Of a stretch of DNA of 64,000 bases, positions 10,597-22,587 are shown in pieces (the first letter of the stretch is position 1; every line of letters starts with the position of its first letter). This stretch comes from Rhea pennata. Taxonomy: Eukaryota; Chordata; Aves; Rheiformes; Rheidae. A program made the position numbers and the translations under genes. Where the stretch lies: NCBI RefSeq assembly GCF_028389875.1, contig NC_084676.1, forward strand, positions 1,736,001 to 1,800,000, read 5' to 3'. The notes beneath the pieces are model-generated. The model saw nothing but the letters and a program-made list of their open reading frames with translations, was not told the DNA's origin and did no database searches.

Positions 10597-13047
10597 ATGG
10601 CAGCGGACGCAGGGAGGCGCCGGGGCGGCCGGGGCCGAGGGCGAGCGCTGCTGTGGTGCGCCTGGGTGGCGGCGTGGGAGCTGGCGTGGGGGCAGCTGCG
10701 CTACTCGGTGCCCGAGGAGATGCAGAAGGGCTCTTTCGTGGGCGACGTGGCCAAGGACCTGGCGCTGGAGCTGGCAGCGCTCCACGACCGCGGCGCACGT
10801 GTCGTGTCCGAAGGTAGGAGTCAGTATTTTGCTCTGCATGAGAAGACTGGCCATTTAGTGACGGCGGCACGGATAGACAGAGAGCAGGTGTGTCGGCTGC
10901 TGGAGAAATGCGTGCTGCACTGTGAGGTGATAGTGGAAGGCGAGATGAAGGTTTATGCCATCGAAGTGGAAGTCAGAGACATTAACGACAACACGCCCAG
11001 CTTCCGAGAGGCAGAAATAAAGCTGAAGGTGAGCGAGACAACAGCACCAGGATCACGGTTTTCACTCACTGAGGCTCACGACTCGGACAGCGGGAGCAAT
11101 TCCGTGCAGCGCTACGAGCTGAGCGGCGACGAGCACTTCTCCCTGGCCGTGCAGACGGCACCCGATGGGGAGAAGCGTCCCGAGCTGGTGCTGGCGAAGG
11201 CGCTGGACCGGGAGGAAAGCGCCTTTCATGACCTGATGCTCAGGGCGATGGACGGCGGGGAGCCGGCGCACACGGGCACGGCGCGGATCCACGTGGTCGT
11301 GCTGGACGCGAACGACAACACACCAGTGTTCAGCCAGGCGGTGTACACGGTGCGCGTGCGGGAGGACGTGCCCGTGGGCTCCACGCTGCTCACTGTGAGG
11401 GCCACCGACGCCGACGACGGGCTGAACGGAGAGGTGAACTACATTTTTCAGAAAATCTCTGACATGGCATCAGAGATTTTCTATTTAGACCTTGAGACCG
11501 GGGAACTCTCTCTCATGCGTGAACTGGACTTCGAAGAAATTTCAACATATGAGCTGGAAGTGCAAGCACGAGATGGCGGAGGCCTTTTCGACACAGCAAA
11601 AGTCGTGATCGCAGTGACTGACGTGAACGACAACGTGCCCGAGATCTCCGTGCGGTCGCTGGTGAACGCGGTGTCTGAGGACTCTCTGGCCGGGACGGTG
11701 GTGGCCCTGCTGCACGTGCAGGACCGGGACTCGGGGGTGAACGGGGAGGTGAGGTGCTCGCTGAGCGCGGGGCTGCCGTTCCGCCTGCGGAGCTCGCTGA
11801 GCAGCTACTACAGCGTGGTGACGGCGAGGGAGCTGGACCGCGAGGAGGTGTCGGAGTACAACGTGACGGTGCGGGCGACGGACGGCGGGTCGCCGGCGCT
11901 GTGGAGCAGCGCGGTGCTGCCGCTGCGGGTGCTGGACGTGAACGACAACGCGCCGGTGTTCGCGGAGGCGCGCTACAGCACCCGGCTGCGCGAGAACAAC
12001 GCCAAGGGCGCGCTGGTGCTGCGGGTGCGGGCGGCGGACGCGGACTGGGGGCAGAACGCGCGCGTGCGGTACCGGCTGTGGGAGGGGCAGGTGCGGGGCA
12101 CGCCGCTCTCGTCATACGTGTCAGTGCACGCGGAGACGGGCGTGCTGTACGCGCTGCGCTCCTTCGACTACGAGGAGGTGCGCGAGGTGGGGCTGTGGGT
12201 GCAGGCGGAGGACGGGGGCGCGCCGGCGCTGAGCAGCAACGTGTCCGTGTGGCTCTTCATCGTGGACGAGAACGACAACGTGCCGCAGGTGCTGTACCCG
12301 CCACCGGTGGCAGCAGCAGCAGCGGGTCCGGGCTTGGGCTGGACGGGCGTGGAGCTGGCACCGCGCTCGGCGGAGCCCGGGGCGCTGGTGGCCAAGGTGG
12401 TGGCGGTGGACGCGGACTCGGGGCAGAACGCGTGGCTCTCCTACGAGCTGGCCAAGGCCACGGAGCCGGGGCTCTTCCGCGTGGGGCTGCACAGCGGCGA
12501 GGTGCGCACGGCGCGGTCCCCGCTGGCGCGTGACGCGCTGCGGCAGAGCCTGGTGGTGGTGGTGAAGGACCACGGGCGGCCGGCGCTGTCGGCCACGGCC
12601 ACGCTGACGGTGGTGCTGGCCGAGAGCGTGGCCGAGCTGCTCTCAGAGCTGGGCGGTGCGGCGGCGCCGGGCGAGCCCCCCGGCAGCCTGACGCGCTGGC
12701 TGGTGGTGGCCGTGGCGGCCGTGTGCTGCCTCTTCCTCGCCTTCCTACTGGCGCTGCTGGCGCTGCACCTGTGGTGCCGGCGCCACTCGCGGCTGCTGGC
12801 AGTGGGCGGCGGCACCTTGTGCGCTGTCCCAGCCTCGCCCTTCGTGGGCATCGACGGCGTCCGTGCCTTCCTGCACTCCTACTCGCACGAGGTCTCGCTC
12901 ACGGCCGGCTCGCGCAAGAGCCAGCTCCGCTCCCCGGGCGCCAGCTGCTCCAACATGCTCACGCCCGCGCCGCCGCCCGACCAGTGCGCTGCGCTGCTGC
13001 CCCAGGAGCCCTCGAGCGCCGCCGGCCACAGCGGAGACGCCCTGCTG
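10597..13047 (+). CDS. PCDHGA: Protocadherin gamma A-type variable exon A2
   Basis: 817-codon variable exon of a gamma-A protocadherin. The start at 10597 gives a basic N-terminus and a signal sequence (LLWCAWVAAWELAWG) just before mature QLRYSVPEEMQKGSF. Linkers lie near residues 128 (DINDN), 237 (DANDN), 342 (DVNDNVP), 447 (DVNDNAP) and 557 (DENDNVP), with the membrane segment at about 700-722. The tail has [10 protein letters not shown] and [10 protein letters not shown]. The donor is CTG|GTGAGT, strong and phase 0. EC1-EC3 closely match A3. Compared with A3 and A4 it carries more than a dozen private amino-acid changes in EC3-EC6 and the tail. Many are what CpG transitions would give (A to V in two DN(D)NxP linkers, R to W, A to T). 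The calcium-ligand residues are kept and the frame is intact, so it is probably functional but drifting. Confidence 0.95.
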
Positions 13048-13947
13048 GTGAGTCCCTCGAGCGAGACTTTCAAAGTCCTTCCTTGTGCTGCCCGTCCTCC
13101 TGCCTTTGCTCCTCCGTGGCACTGCTTGTGCCTTTGCTTTCCTGTGCGTCGTTGCTTCTGCCATGTTGTGGGGGAGTAACAAGCAGAAGTAGAGGTCTAG
13201 CTGGGGATGTGGCTACGAGTGCTCCCAAGGTCCCTAGTGCTGATAGAATTTGCTTTTGCAGCACTACAGATGGTGCGCAACTGTCACAAACGTAAATGGA
13301 TTTTTATAAATATAGTTTCTTCATGTTTTGAACTGCCCATTCCTTGAGCTGGGCCTTTGAGGCCTGTGCCTCGTTGTTACTCGGTTTACCGCCTTTCGTG
13401 TGTCATTCAGCTGTTCTTCTGAATGTTAGGTTTTTGGGTGTAGACGTACACTTTGCGTTAGTAGTTGTATCACAGATGTTGCATGTTCTTGGTGACATGT
13501 GCTTTAGTCAAATGAGACTATCTTTAAGTAGCATGTGGGATGACCCAGTGTTTTGCCTTAGGTGCACATTGTTTGTGTACTTTTTTTGCCCTTTCCCATG
13601 CCTAGTAGATCTTTTTTTGTATAGCGTGATGAAACTGTCCCTCTGTTTGCTGAGTCATCCTGTACAAATGGCTTTACTGAGAAGTAGAGGGTCATTAATT
13701 GTGATCCTTATGTCCCTAATGTGTGCATAGTGTTGTTTTATGAATTCTGCTTGGCAGCGTTACAGACAGTGGGGAATGATAAGACCTATGCAGCTGTTTC
13801 ATAGTGAAGGGTTCTTTATTTTTCTTCTTCTGTGCTGTGTGACATCTTGTCCCTTCCTTTAGCAGCTCCCGCTTATAGTGCAACTACTTCTTTTAATGTT
13901 AACTATTTGAAATCTGGATGTATTAGTGGTAGAACATAGTGTACAAA

Positions 13948-14346
13948 TCTGCCCTATGAGGAACAGCTGTGAGAGCAGGCCCTGTTTAGCCTGGAGAAGA
14001 CTGAGGGGGGGATCTATTAAGTATCTGAAGGGAAGGTGTCAAGGGGATGGGGCTACACTCTTTTCAGTTGTCCCATGCGAAAGGAGAAGAGGCAATGGGC
14101 AAAAACTGAACCACAGAAAGTTCCACCTAAATATGAGGGGCACTTTCTTTCCTGGGAGGGTGACAGAGCACTGGCAGAGTTTACCCAGAGAGGATGTGGG
14201 GTCTCCTCCTCTGGAGATATTCAGAACCCCCCTGGATGCAACCCTGTCTAAGATGCTGTAGGTGACCCTGCCTGAGCAGGGGGGTTGGACTAGATGATCT
14301 CCAGAGGTCTGTTCCAACTTTAACCATTCTGTGATTCTGTGATTCC
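13948..14346 (+). mobile_element. CR1 LINE, 5'-truncated 3' end
   Basis: A 3' fragment of the avian/reptilian retrotransposon chicken repeat 1. Recognised by the CR1-like start (CCCTATGAGGAACAGCTGTG), the internal GTTTAGCCTGGAGAAGACTG, the 3' stretch GGACTAGATGATCTCCAGAG, and the octamer end ATTCTGTGATTCTGTGATTC. It is in + orientation and truncated, with no usable reverse-transcriptase frame. The paralogous point in the A1-B1 spacer (around 2280-2288) is an empty site with matching flanks, so the insertion is specific to this copy. Confidence 0.92.
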
Positions 14347-16086
14347 AAGCAATGCTGGAAGAAAGGTTAAGAAAGTCTGCATTTCTCTTGATGTGCTGCT
14401 TCTGAATGACTTGCTGACCACAAAAGCCTGCTCGCATAGCAACTTTGTTGGCTGCTTTATTGGAGGTTCCTGTTACCCCTAGGGTGGTACTGGTCCATTT
14501 GCTTTACTGTTCATCTTGTAGACGGTGGTAACATTAGAAGAAGAGGTAAGATAAAGTGGAGGGTATGGCTGTACTTGGTCCTAAGGTGCCTGAATGCCAG
14601 TAACATTGTCGTGTGCTATTTGGCAGTGCTACAGATGGCTTGGAGGTAAAGGAAATGATCAGGTTATTGTTCGCACATTTTCTGTGAAGACTGTCCATTG
14701 CTGACTTAGTCTATCACCGACCTCTTATAATACAGCTACATCATTTCAGGTCACGTCAGGTGGTTTTAAACATCCCTATACTAATGATGTCACGAGCATT
14801 TAGGCAGAGTGAGATTCCATGTAAAGATGTGCTAACTAGGGGTAAGTGACCCTCTTGCGTGCTTACTCTGTCTAAAGTAGAGTGTGAGCATTTGTTGGTG
14901 AGGCAGACCTTGGCGACAGGGAAGGGTGTGTTCACAGAGAAACTTTAGGTCCCTTCCTGGCAGAATGGTGTGAACCTTTGTTCCCAGAGAGTAGGTTTCT
15001 TTGCTGATGCTGATACAGGCTTATGACATTGTGCACGCCAGGGCACTGGTGTCTCTGTTGCAGCCAACTCTGGCCTCGACTAAGGAGGAATACAAAGGAC
15101 TGGGTTGATTTGACTCTGTTCCTAGGTGCTGAGGACCAGCATCATCTGGGGAAGGTGCTTGGAAAAGGAGTGAAGCTTGTGGTGTGTTCTGAGCCTGACC
15201 ATCGCTCTTGCCTCGGTGGTGGGGAAACGAGGCATGAAGAGTCTTTGTAGGGACAATGCATTCCCTGGTTGTGCCTAGGATTCAAAGAGAAGAGCCATCA
15301 CCTCAAGGAGGGAGGGAGCTAGTCACAGAGACAGTGTAGTCTTCTTGTGGCTCTAAAGTACTGCAATAAATCCTACTTCCATCACTGCATTGAATAGAGA
15401 TTGATGCATAGCATGGAGGGAAGTAGAGCCACCTGGGCCTTTACCAGTGTTGGACATGTCTTCCACTTGTCATTGTGTCAGAATGTTCATCATGTTAAGT
15501 GTTAACCAGTGGGTGGTGACAGAAGGATGAACGTGACATGTCAGAATGCAGTGTGCCTTTTCCAAATGGGAGGTACTGCTACCTCCTCCCGGAGACCCTT
15601 CCTGGGTGTGCCTGTGTATTGCTGGTTGCCTGCTGGAATGTCCTGCTTTGGGAGAACAGTGAGCTCCAACCTGTAGATGGGGTAAGGGGCTGGAACAGCA
15701 AAATCACTGCTTGCTAAAATTCAAATTGTGAAATGTATGTGCATAAGATACAGGCACCCCTTGACCTAAGCAGGGAATCACCATTGTGCTCTTCCCAAGG
15801 TGCTTTCCTATGTACTGTGAGTGGAGATAAACAACTGTATGTTTACAGAGGGCAGCCTATCCTTAGGCCTGGAAAGTATGGGTGAAGGGTGTGAAAACAA
15901 GCTGGAGTACGGTTCCCAGTAGGGAGTGGAGCCCGTGATGTCCTTATGAGAGGACAGAATGCCTTCTTAGTTCTTCGGAGAATTGGAGAGCGCTTGTGTC
16001 CAGTCGATATCACTGTCTCAGTGGACCTGAGAGGTCAGAGGCAACGCACTACAGTGAACACTGCGCCAGCCTAGAGACGTGCTCTA

Positions 16087-16100
16087 AAATCAATCAATAC
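16087..16100 (+). repeat. Short (AATC)n run
   Basis: A few imperfect copies of an AATC tetramer after GCTCTAAAAT. It is the counterpart of the poly(A) at 3725, the AATA/AATG run at 26363 and the (CA)n at 36610 in the paralogous spacers. Confidence 0.7.
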
Positions 16101-17282
16101 ACCTGCTGCTTATGAAAGATGTATGTTTCAGTTTTGGTTTCTTCAAGCCTTTATCAGGTGGGAGTTGAGTGACGGCTCTACCAGTTCCTGGAGATTGCAT
16201 CTCTCCCGTTTTCCTCAGGCCTCCAACGGACACTGTTGGAAGAGCTTTTGTGGTTTCTTGGGTTTGATTTTTTGATGGCAGGTCCCGTGTCACTGAAGGT
16301 TTCTGAACACTTGCCTCTCTGTGGGAATGTCGTCACACTGGCATCCTCTACATGTGTCCAGCTTTACCGTGTTGATGTGACCAACAATGTGTGGATGGAC
16401 TAGGTACTCAGGAACTTCACTTCAGATAGCCTAAGCCTGGATAAGGCCTGGTAACAGGACTTTTGCCTAGAAGCTCCCCAAGGCAACAAGGTCTCAGGCA
16501 TAACAGTGTGAAATCATTTTTACAGCAGACCTCAGACTGCAGAGTTTCAGCCAATCATACCCTGAGCTTTTTATGGACAGTGTAAGAGTCAGCATCAGGA
16601 TGTGCTTAGGGCAAACAATCTACATTGTTTTGTACTGTTCTTGGCCAGCCTGGTACCAATATGGAAAAGGAGCAGGTTTAATAGGCAGCTCAGTTATGTT
16701 AGTGTGCTAACACGCACGATATCTTTAGGGTCCTTTCTTCTCAATCAATATTATTTGCTTATAAAAAGGAAAGAACAAACCTCAGGCACCTACATATAAA
16801 AGTAAGGCGAGACTTAGGCAAGCTGGAAAGCGTTTGGAGGCCTGCCATAAAATCACGGACCTGATTCCCAAACTGAGAAGGAGGAATAGCTTGGTCTTCT
16901 AAGATTTCCTACTCCTTCTCCCTTTTGCTTGCAACTAAGCACAGCGCTTTACCAAACTGGTGTGGCTTACCGGAAATAGAAGTGTGAAATATTCAGACGA
17001 GCCCCTTCCCAACCTGGGCATGCGTTTCATCCTCTGCATGAGAAATCTTATTTATCACTCTGTCCTACTTATTTCTTTCTTTGCCTTCGTCCCGAGTCAG
17101 GGAATGAGTCACACTCACAGAGACGGAAGAAGGGAAAAAAATACTGACAGAGGGCTATTGCTTTCAAAGTCTTCTCAAGCTATGAAATCATTGTACGGGT
17201 CTGTTGCTTTTACTATCCTGTAGTGGATAACTACAGTAGTGAAGAAATACCTCGCTGTGCGAGTGCGAGCCGGCTGCAGTGG

Positions 17283-17322
17283 CGGCGCGGGGACTCCGGG
17301 TGCCGCTGTTGCCCGATGCGAA
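17283..17322 (+). promoter_or_regulatory. Conserved promoter element (CSE) of B2
   Basis: Identical to the B1 element, with the CGCT core at 17304-17307, 241 bases before the B2 start. Similarity to B1 and B3 begins only a few bases upstream of this block, so the CSE marks the recombination edge. Confidence 0.75.
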
Positions 17323-17544
17323 GCGCCGCAGCAGCCGCCGCCGCCGCCGCAGACGGAGCCGGAGCCGGAGCCGCGGGGCGGCTGCTCGCTCGCGCAGTGC
17401 CCGAGGCGGAAGAGCGGAGCGGAGCAGGGGCGGACTGGGTCTCGCCGCGCCGGTCGACCTGTGAGCCAGCTGCGGGGGATCTGCAGAGCAGGGCGGCGTC
17501 GGAGGACGGGAGGCGAGGCGCAGCGAAGGCGGCGAGCGGCGGGG

Positions 17545-19986
17545 ATGGGAGCGAGGCAGGGAGCGCAGCGGCGGGCAGCAGCCAGGCACGTCGCGCTGCT
17601 GGCCGTGCTGCTGCCGGTGTGCTGCCGGGCGGCGCCGGAGCGGCTGCGCTATGCGGTTCCCGAGGAGACGGGCAGCGGCTCCCTGGTGGGGCCGCTGGCG
17701 CGGGACCTGGGGCTGAGCCCGGCAGACCTGCCGGCGCGGCAGCTGCGGCTGGTCTCGGCGGCTAAAAGGCAGCTGAAACACTTCGCGGTGGGCGCGGAGA
17801 ACGGGCACCTGTACGTGAGCGAGAGGCTGGACCGGGAGGAGATGTGCGGCGACTCCGCGTCCTGCTCGGTCAGTTTCGAGGTGGTGCTGCAGAACCCGCT
17901 CAACGTTTTCCACGTCGACGTGGCCATCCAGGACATCAATGACAACTCGCCGGTCTTCAGCAAGGCAGCTCTCGATCTGGAGATCGGGGAATTGATGCTT
18001 CCTGGTGCGCGGTTTCCGCTGGAGATGGCGCAAGATCCGGATGTGGGAAGCAACTCGCTGCTCAGCTACCAGCTCACTGACAGCCCCTCCTTCTCGCTTG
18101 CGGTGAAGGAGACTGCAAGTGGCAAGAGGCAGCCCGAGCTGGTGTTAGAAGCAGCTTTGGATCGTGAGAAGCAGAGCTCCTTCCAGATGGTGCTGATGGC
18201 GGTGGACGGCGGGTCTCCGGCGAGGTCGGGCACGGTGCAGATTCGCGTCAACGTGACAGACGCGAATGACAACGCGCCCGTGTTCAGCAAAAGCGCCTAC
18301 GAGGCGCGAGTGCGGGAGAACGCGCCGGCGGGGTCGCTGGTGCTGCGGGTGCGAGCCACGGACGCGGATGCGGGCTCCAACGGCCGCGTCTCCTACGCCT
18401 TCAGCAACGTGCCCGAGGCTGTCCGCGCTGTCTTCAGCATAGACAGCGACAGCGGCGACATCCGAAACGAAGGGACTCTGGATTTCGAGGAGAGGAATAG
18501 ATACAGCTTCGGCGTGGAAGCGAGGGACGGGGGCGGGCTCAGCGGTCACTGCCAGGTCCTCGTAGAGGTCACAGACGAGAACGACAACGCGCCCGAGATA
18601 ACGACGCTGTCGGTGTCGAGCCCGGTGCCCGAGGACTCCCCGCTCGGCACCGTCGTCGCCCTCGTGAACGTGCACGACGCGGACTCTGGCGACAACGGGA
18701 AGGTGCGGTGCGAGCTGGAGGGCGAGTCGCCGTTCGCCATCGTGGCGTCGTCGGGCAGCTCGTACAAGGTGGTGACGGCGAGCGCGCTGGACAGGGAGCG
18801 GGCGGCCGAGCACAACGTGACGGTGGTGGCGAGCGACGGCGGGAGCCCGGCGCTCTGCAGCCGCACGACGCTGGCGCTGGCCGTGTCGGACGTGAACGAC
18901 AACGCGCCGGTGTTCGAGGAAGCGGCCTACAGCGCCTACGTGGCGGAGAACAACGCGGCGGGCGCGGCGGTGCTGCGCGTCCGCGCGCGGGACGCGGACG
19001 CGGGCGCCAACGGGCGCGTGAGCTACTGGCTGGCGGGCGGCAGCGCGGGCGAGGCGGCGGCGGCGCCCTACGTGTCGGTGGAGGCGCGGAGCGGCGCGCT
19101 GTACGCGCAGCGCTCCTTCGACTACGAGCAGTGCCGCGAGTTCGCCGTGGAGGTGAGGGCGCAGGACGGCGGGTCGCCGGCGCGCAGCTCGACGGCGACG
19201 GTGCGCGTCTTCGTGCTGGACCTCAACGACAACGCGCCGCAGGTGCTGTGGCCGGCGGCGGCGGCGAGCCCCGGCGCGGGCCCGTTCGAGGTGGTGCCGC
19301 GGTCGGCCGAGGCGGGCTACCTGGTGGCCAAGGTGGTGGCGGTGGACGCGGACGCGGGGCGCAACGCGTGGCTGTCGTACGAGCTGCTGCAGGCGACGGA
19401 GCCGGCGCTCTTCCGGCTGGGGCTGCACAGCGGCGAGGTGCGGACGGCGCGGGCCGTGTCGGAGCGCGACGCGGCCCGGCAGCGCCTCGTGGTGGTGGTG
19501 AAGGACCACGGGCAGCCGGCGCTGTCGGCCACGGCCACGCTGCACGTGGTGCTGGCCGAGAGCTTGCAGGAGGCGCTGCCGGCGCTGAGCGAGCGGGCGG
19601 CGGGCGCCGAGTCGCCGGCGGATTTGCAGTTCTACCTGGTGCTGGCGCTGGCGCTGCTCTGCGCCTTGTTCGTGCTGAGCGTGGCGCTGGCCGTGGCGGC
19701 GCGGGTGCGGCGCGCCGGGCCGCCCGCCGTCCTGCGCTGCCTGGGCGCCGAGCGCTTCGCCGCCGCCGGCCCCGCCTTCCCGGCCGACTTCTGCGAGGGC
19801 ACCTTGCCCTACTCCTACAACCTGTGCGTGGCGCCGGGCCGCGCCGTCGCCGAGTGCGCCTTGCTGCCGGCCCCGCTCCCCAGCCGCGCCGTCGACGATC
19901 TTCTCAGCGGCGACCCGCCCGCGATGCTGACGCCCAGCAGCAGCCGTGCCCCGGCAGAGCCGCCGTCGCACCCCGACGCAGTGCAG
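17545..19986 (+). CDS. PCDHGB: Protocadherin gamma B-type variable exon B2
   Basis: 814 codons, the same architecture and length as B1: signal peptide, EC1 with Cys-X5-Cys, six EC repeats, one membrane segment, and a tail with EGTLPYSYNLC. It differs from B1 and B3 at only a few sites. These include the start of EC2 (DLEIGELMLPGARF, shared with B3), KETASGKRQPE in place of KESPDGSRQPE, VQIRVNVTD, HCQVL instead of HCKVL, and DSPLGTVV instead of DSPPGTVV. The clustered form of the changes suggests short conversion tracts from another B gene. The phase-0 donor is CAG|GTCTGT with the competing GTAAGC four bases downstream. Intact. Its upstream sequence beyond the CSE is unrelated to those of B1 and B3, so its expression pattern could differ even though the protein barely does. 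Confidence 0.96.
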
Positions 19987-22311
19987 GTCTGTAAGCCGAC
20001 CCCAGCCCTCTTCTCGCACCCTTCCTTATCTTCACACCCCCCGCGTCTGCTCGTTTGTAGTTTTCGTAAGCTTTAGCAGCCTGTGCTGCTTCTCCTCGAT
20101 TGTATTTGCATCTTAACGAGGAAAGGGGAGCGCCTGTTGAGGCGAATGGATGAACGGACGAATGACTGAGAACAAGCAACACTCCGGTGACGCCTTGCTT
20201 TTAGGAGCAGCAAGTGCTCCCGTAGGGTTCTTCTGCTCACAGTTTGGGAGGTATGCCGAGGGGGAACAGACCAGGGCGTAGATCGCGGATCGATGTCAGA
20301 GGCAGCAGAGAAATTAGTAACATGAATGTCTGTTGCCACACTGAATGACATGGGGATTTGCCTATGAGAGGCGCGGCGCGGCGCGGCGCAGCGCAGGCCC
20401 CGCTTCGTTTCCGCACGGGCTCTTCTCGCTCACACTAGTGACTGTGCCGACTGGAGCACGCTTTGCTAAGGCGCAGCTGCTCCAGCGCTTGTTGGCAGAT
20501 GGGCTTCGACCACGTGCATCTCTGCGTAATGCTTATTGGCTATATTAAAGATAGAAAGGAAGCTCGTGTAAGGTTAGAAAAATGGCCCTTAAGCGGTGTG
20601 TGTGTGTTGGTGGGGTGGGTGGGGGGGTGGGAATGAAATGTAATTCACAGCAGCCTCTGAGGTGTGTGGGAAAGCAAAAGTGAAAGGCAGTTTGGGGAGA
20701 TAAGAGGGACTGCTAATGGGAGGAATTAACAGTTGCAAAGGCTAAGGCAACGACCAGCGAAAGGATCGAGGAGGTGGAGATGTCCTCTGAAGCGCTTGTC
20801 CCGAGCGTGGAAGCCCCTGGCGGGAGAGCTATCGTCTGCCCCCCGTGCAATGAGGTCTGTAAGTCTGCACATTCCTCTACGTCCGAGTACACCACATGAA
20901 ACCTTTTTTGTGCGATGTGGGTTTGGGGGCTGAAGGAATAGCCCCTTGTAACTGAGAGAAGGCAGTGACGTGGTATTTCCCGTAGGCTGGTAGCTGTCAA
21001 CGTTTTCCGAGGTTGCTCGTGTTAGTTTCCATTTATGCCTTTATAGCTCACTTGATCAGCGTAGGCTGCTCAGCTGGTAAGGAAGGGTGGAAGCTTGTGC
21101 TACAGCTCTTACTTCCCGTGCTGATCGACGCGGGTACCGAGGCACCCGACTACGACAGCCTATGCGTTCCTGAAATACCGCGTAATTCATTTCCTCCTGC
21201 GACCCGCGTTTTAGGGAGGATCTTCGTTGCTGGGATGTACTGTCAGTCGTGATTTCGGGAACGAATGCGATGGGTAGCGTTCCGGTACGGGGCTGTCCTG
21301 ACCTGCAGGAAGGTAGCCAGCCACTCGTACCAGAGTATCCGAGGAGCTCATGGCGCTCCTTGCTTCTCGCTGTACGCTGAGAGGGGTGAAATGTTTCCTT
21401 TCGGGACTGGGCGCCCAGGGGTGCTTCAGATGAGTGAGGGAGGTTCCCTCTCCTGTTTGAAGCGAAGCCGTGGGAACGTTTTCGTTCCCCGGGTGTGTTG
21501 CAGTCTGCAGCAGCTGCTCCGAGTTCTGCCTCGGGAGGCAGGAGGCTGCTGATCTCTTTGGCTCCCCTTGAGGCACTTCTTATCTCGGCAAGTGCCTGTA
21601 AACGGCCAGCTCTCTGAGCTTTAGCGTGTGCTGCCGCTGTGAGCTCTCCCTCGAGAGGGGAGATGTGAAGACAAACACTCAGACAAAAGGGTGATCTCTG
21701 GAGAGTGCTTGCTTGCGTGGTCCTTTCCAACCTCGGATGGCATAAGCTGCGGAGAGACTGCAAAGGAGAAGAGTCTACGCCTAGAGGGAAATACTGACCA
21801 GCTGCCAATCCGTTGTAAAGGACGGCAGCCGGACGTGTTTCTTCTGTCCTTGACGTCTGAGGCTGGATCCCCGTTACTCAGGGTCCATGCTCTCTGTTCC
21901 AGAGAGCCGAGTGGCTGCTGGGAGTTGCTTCGGAGGAGGGATGAGTGGAGGTGGTGTGCACAAAGGTCTTGGAATAGAGTGCAAGAGGTCTACCTCCATA
22001 ATGACAACAACAACAACAATAACGGTGAGTTATAAACGGGAGCTATCCTTTCACAGTAGATTGGGCTTTATGTGACCATTCGTCGCGGGAACCTTGAGGA
22101 GAAAGATTTCAAGCGCCGCTATGGGAATTAACTCTGCCATTCGTAGTGCATGTTCTGCTTTTGGACTGACGATGACGGATATATGATATTTAAAGGGGAC
22201 AATATAATATGTAATTTTACTTTACATAACGCTTTTCCGGGCCGTGTGGTGCGGGCGAGCCGTGGAAAATGGACAGAGCAGGCGGCCGCGGTGAACATAG
22301 TGGCTGCAGTT
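19987..22311 (+). other. Intergenic/intronic region B2 to A3 (copy of 8002-10320)
   Basis: No gene seen. Near-identical to the B1-A2 spacer, including the GT/GGGT run and the (AAC)n run (about 22005-22023). At 21183-21188 a six-base cluster differs (TAATTC here against ACCGGT there), which removes the perfect inverted repeat. Confidence 0.85.
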
Positions 22312-22351
22312 CTGGGCGCAGGCTGCGGGCGCCGCTGCTCACCACGGAGGC
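22312..22351 (+). promoter_or_regulatory. Conserved promoter element (CSE) of A3
   Basis: Same sequence as the A2 element, CGCT core at 22333-22336, 255 bases upstream of the A3 start codon. Confidence 0.65.
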
Positions 22352-22587
22352 GAGGAGGGAGCGGAGCGCTGCAGCCAGCCCCGCCCGCCGGGGCCCGTCT
22401 CGCTCGGCCGCCGCAGCGCCGGGCTCGCTGGCTCGGCGTCTGGGCGGTCCCGGAGCGGCCGGCGCGGTGCGGAGCCGGGCTGCGGCGAGGCGGAGGGGGC
22501 GGCGAGAGCAGGTCGCAGCGCCGAGCCGGAGCGAAAGCGTCGCGGAGGAGCCCGCGGGCTTTCGTTGCCGGCGGCGCCGTGGCGGAG

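Larger units (their letters stand above)
13048..17282 (+). other. Intergenic/intronic region A2 to B2
   Basis: No gene seen. The proximal ~700 bases match the flank of A1 (1364-2100), including the open read-through frame to a stop at 13177. A CR1 insertion occupies about 13948-14346. Later parts share blocks with the other A-to-B spacers. From about 16400 to 17270 the sequence is unlike the region upstream of B1 and B3, so B2 has a different distal promoter region. Confidence 0.8.

Noticed and set aside
13926-14261. Open frame of 111 codons in the A2-B2 spacer
   Set aside because: It lies within the CR1 fragment and does not match the CR1 reverse transcriptase.
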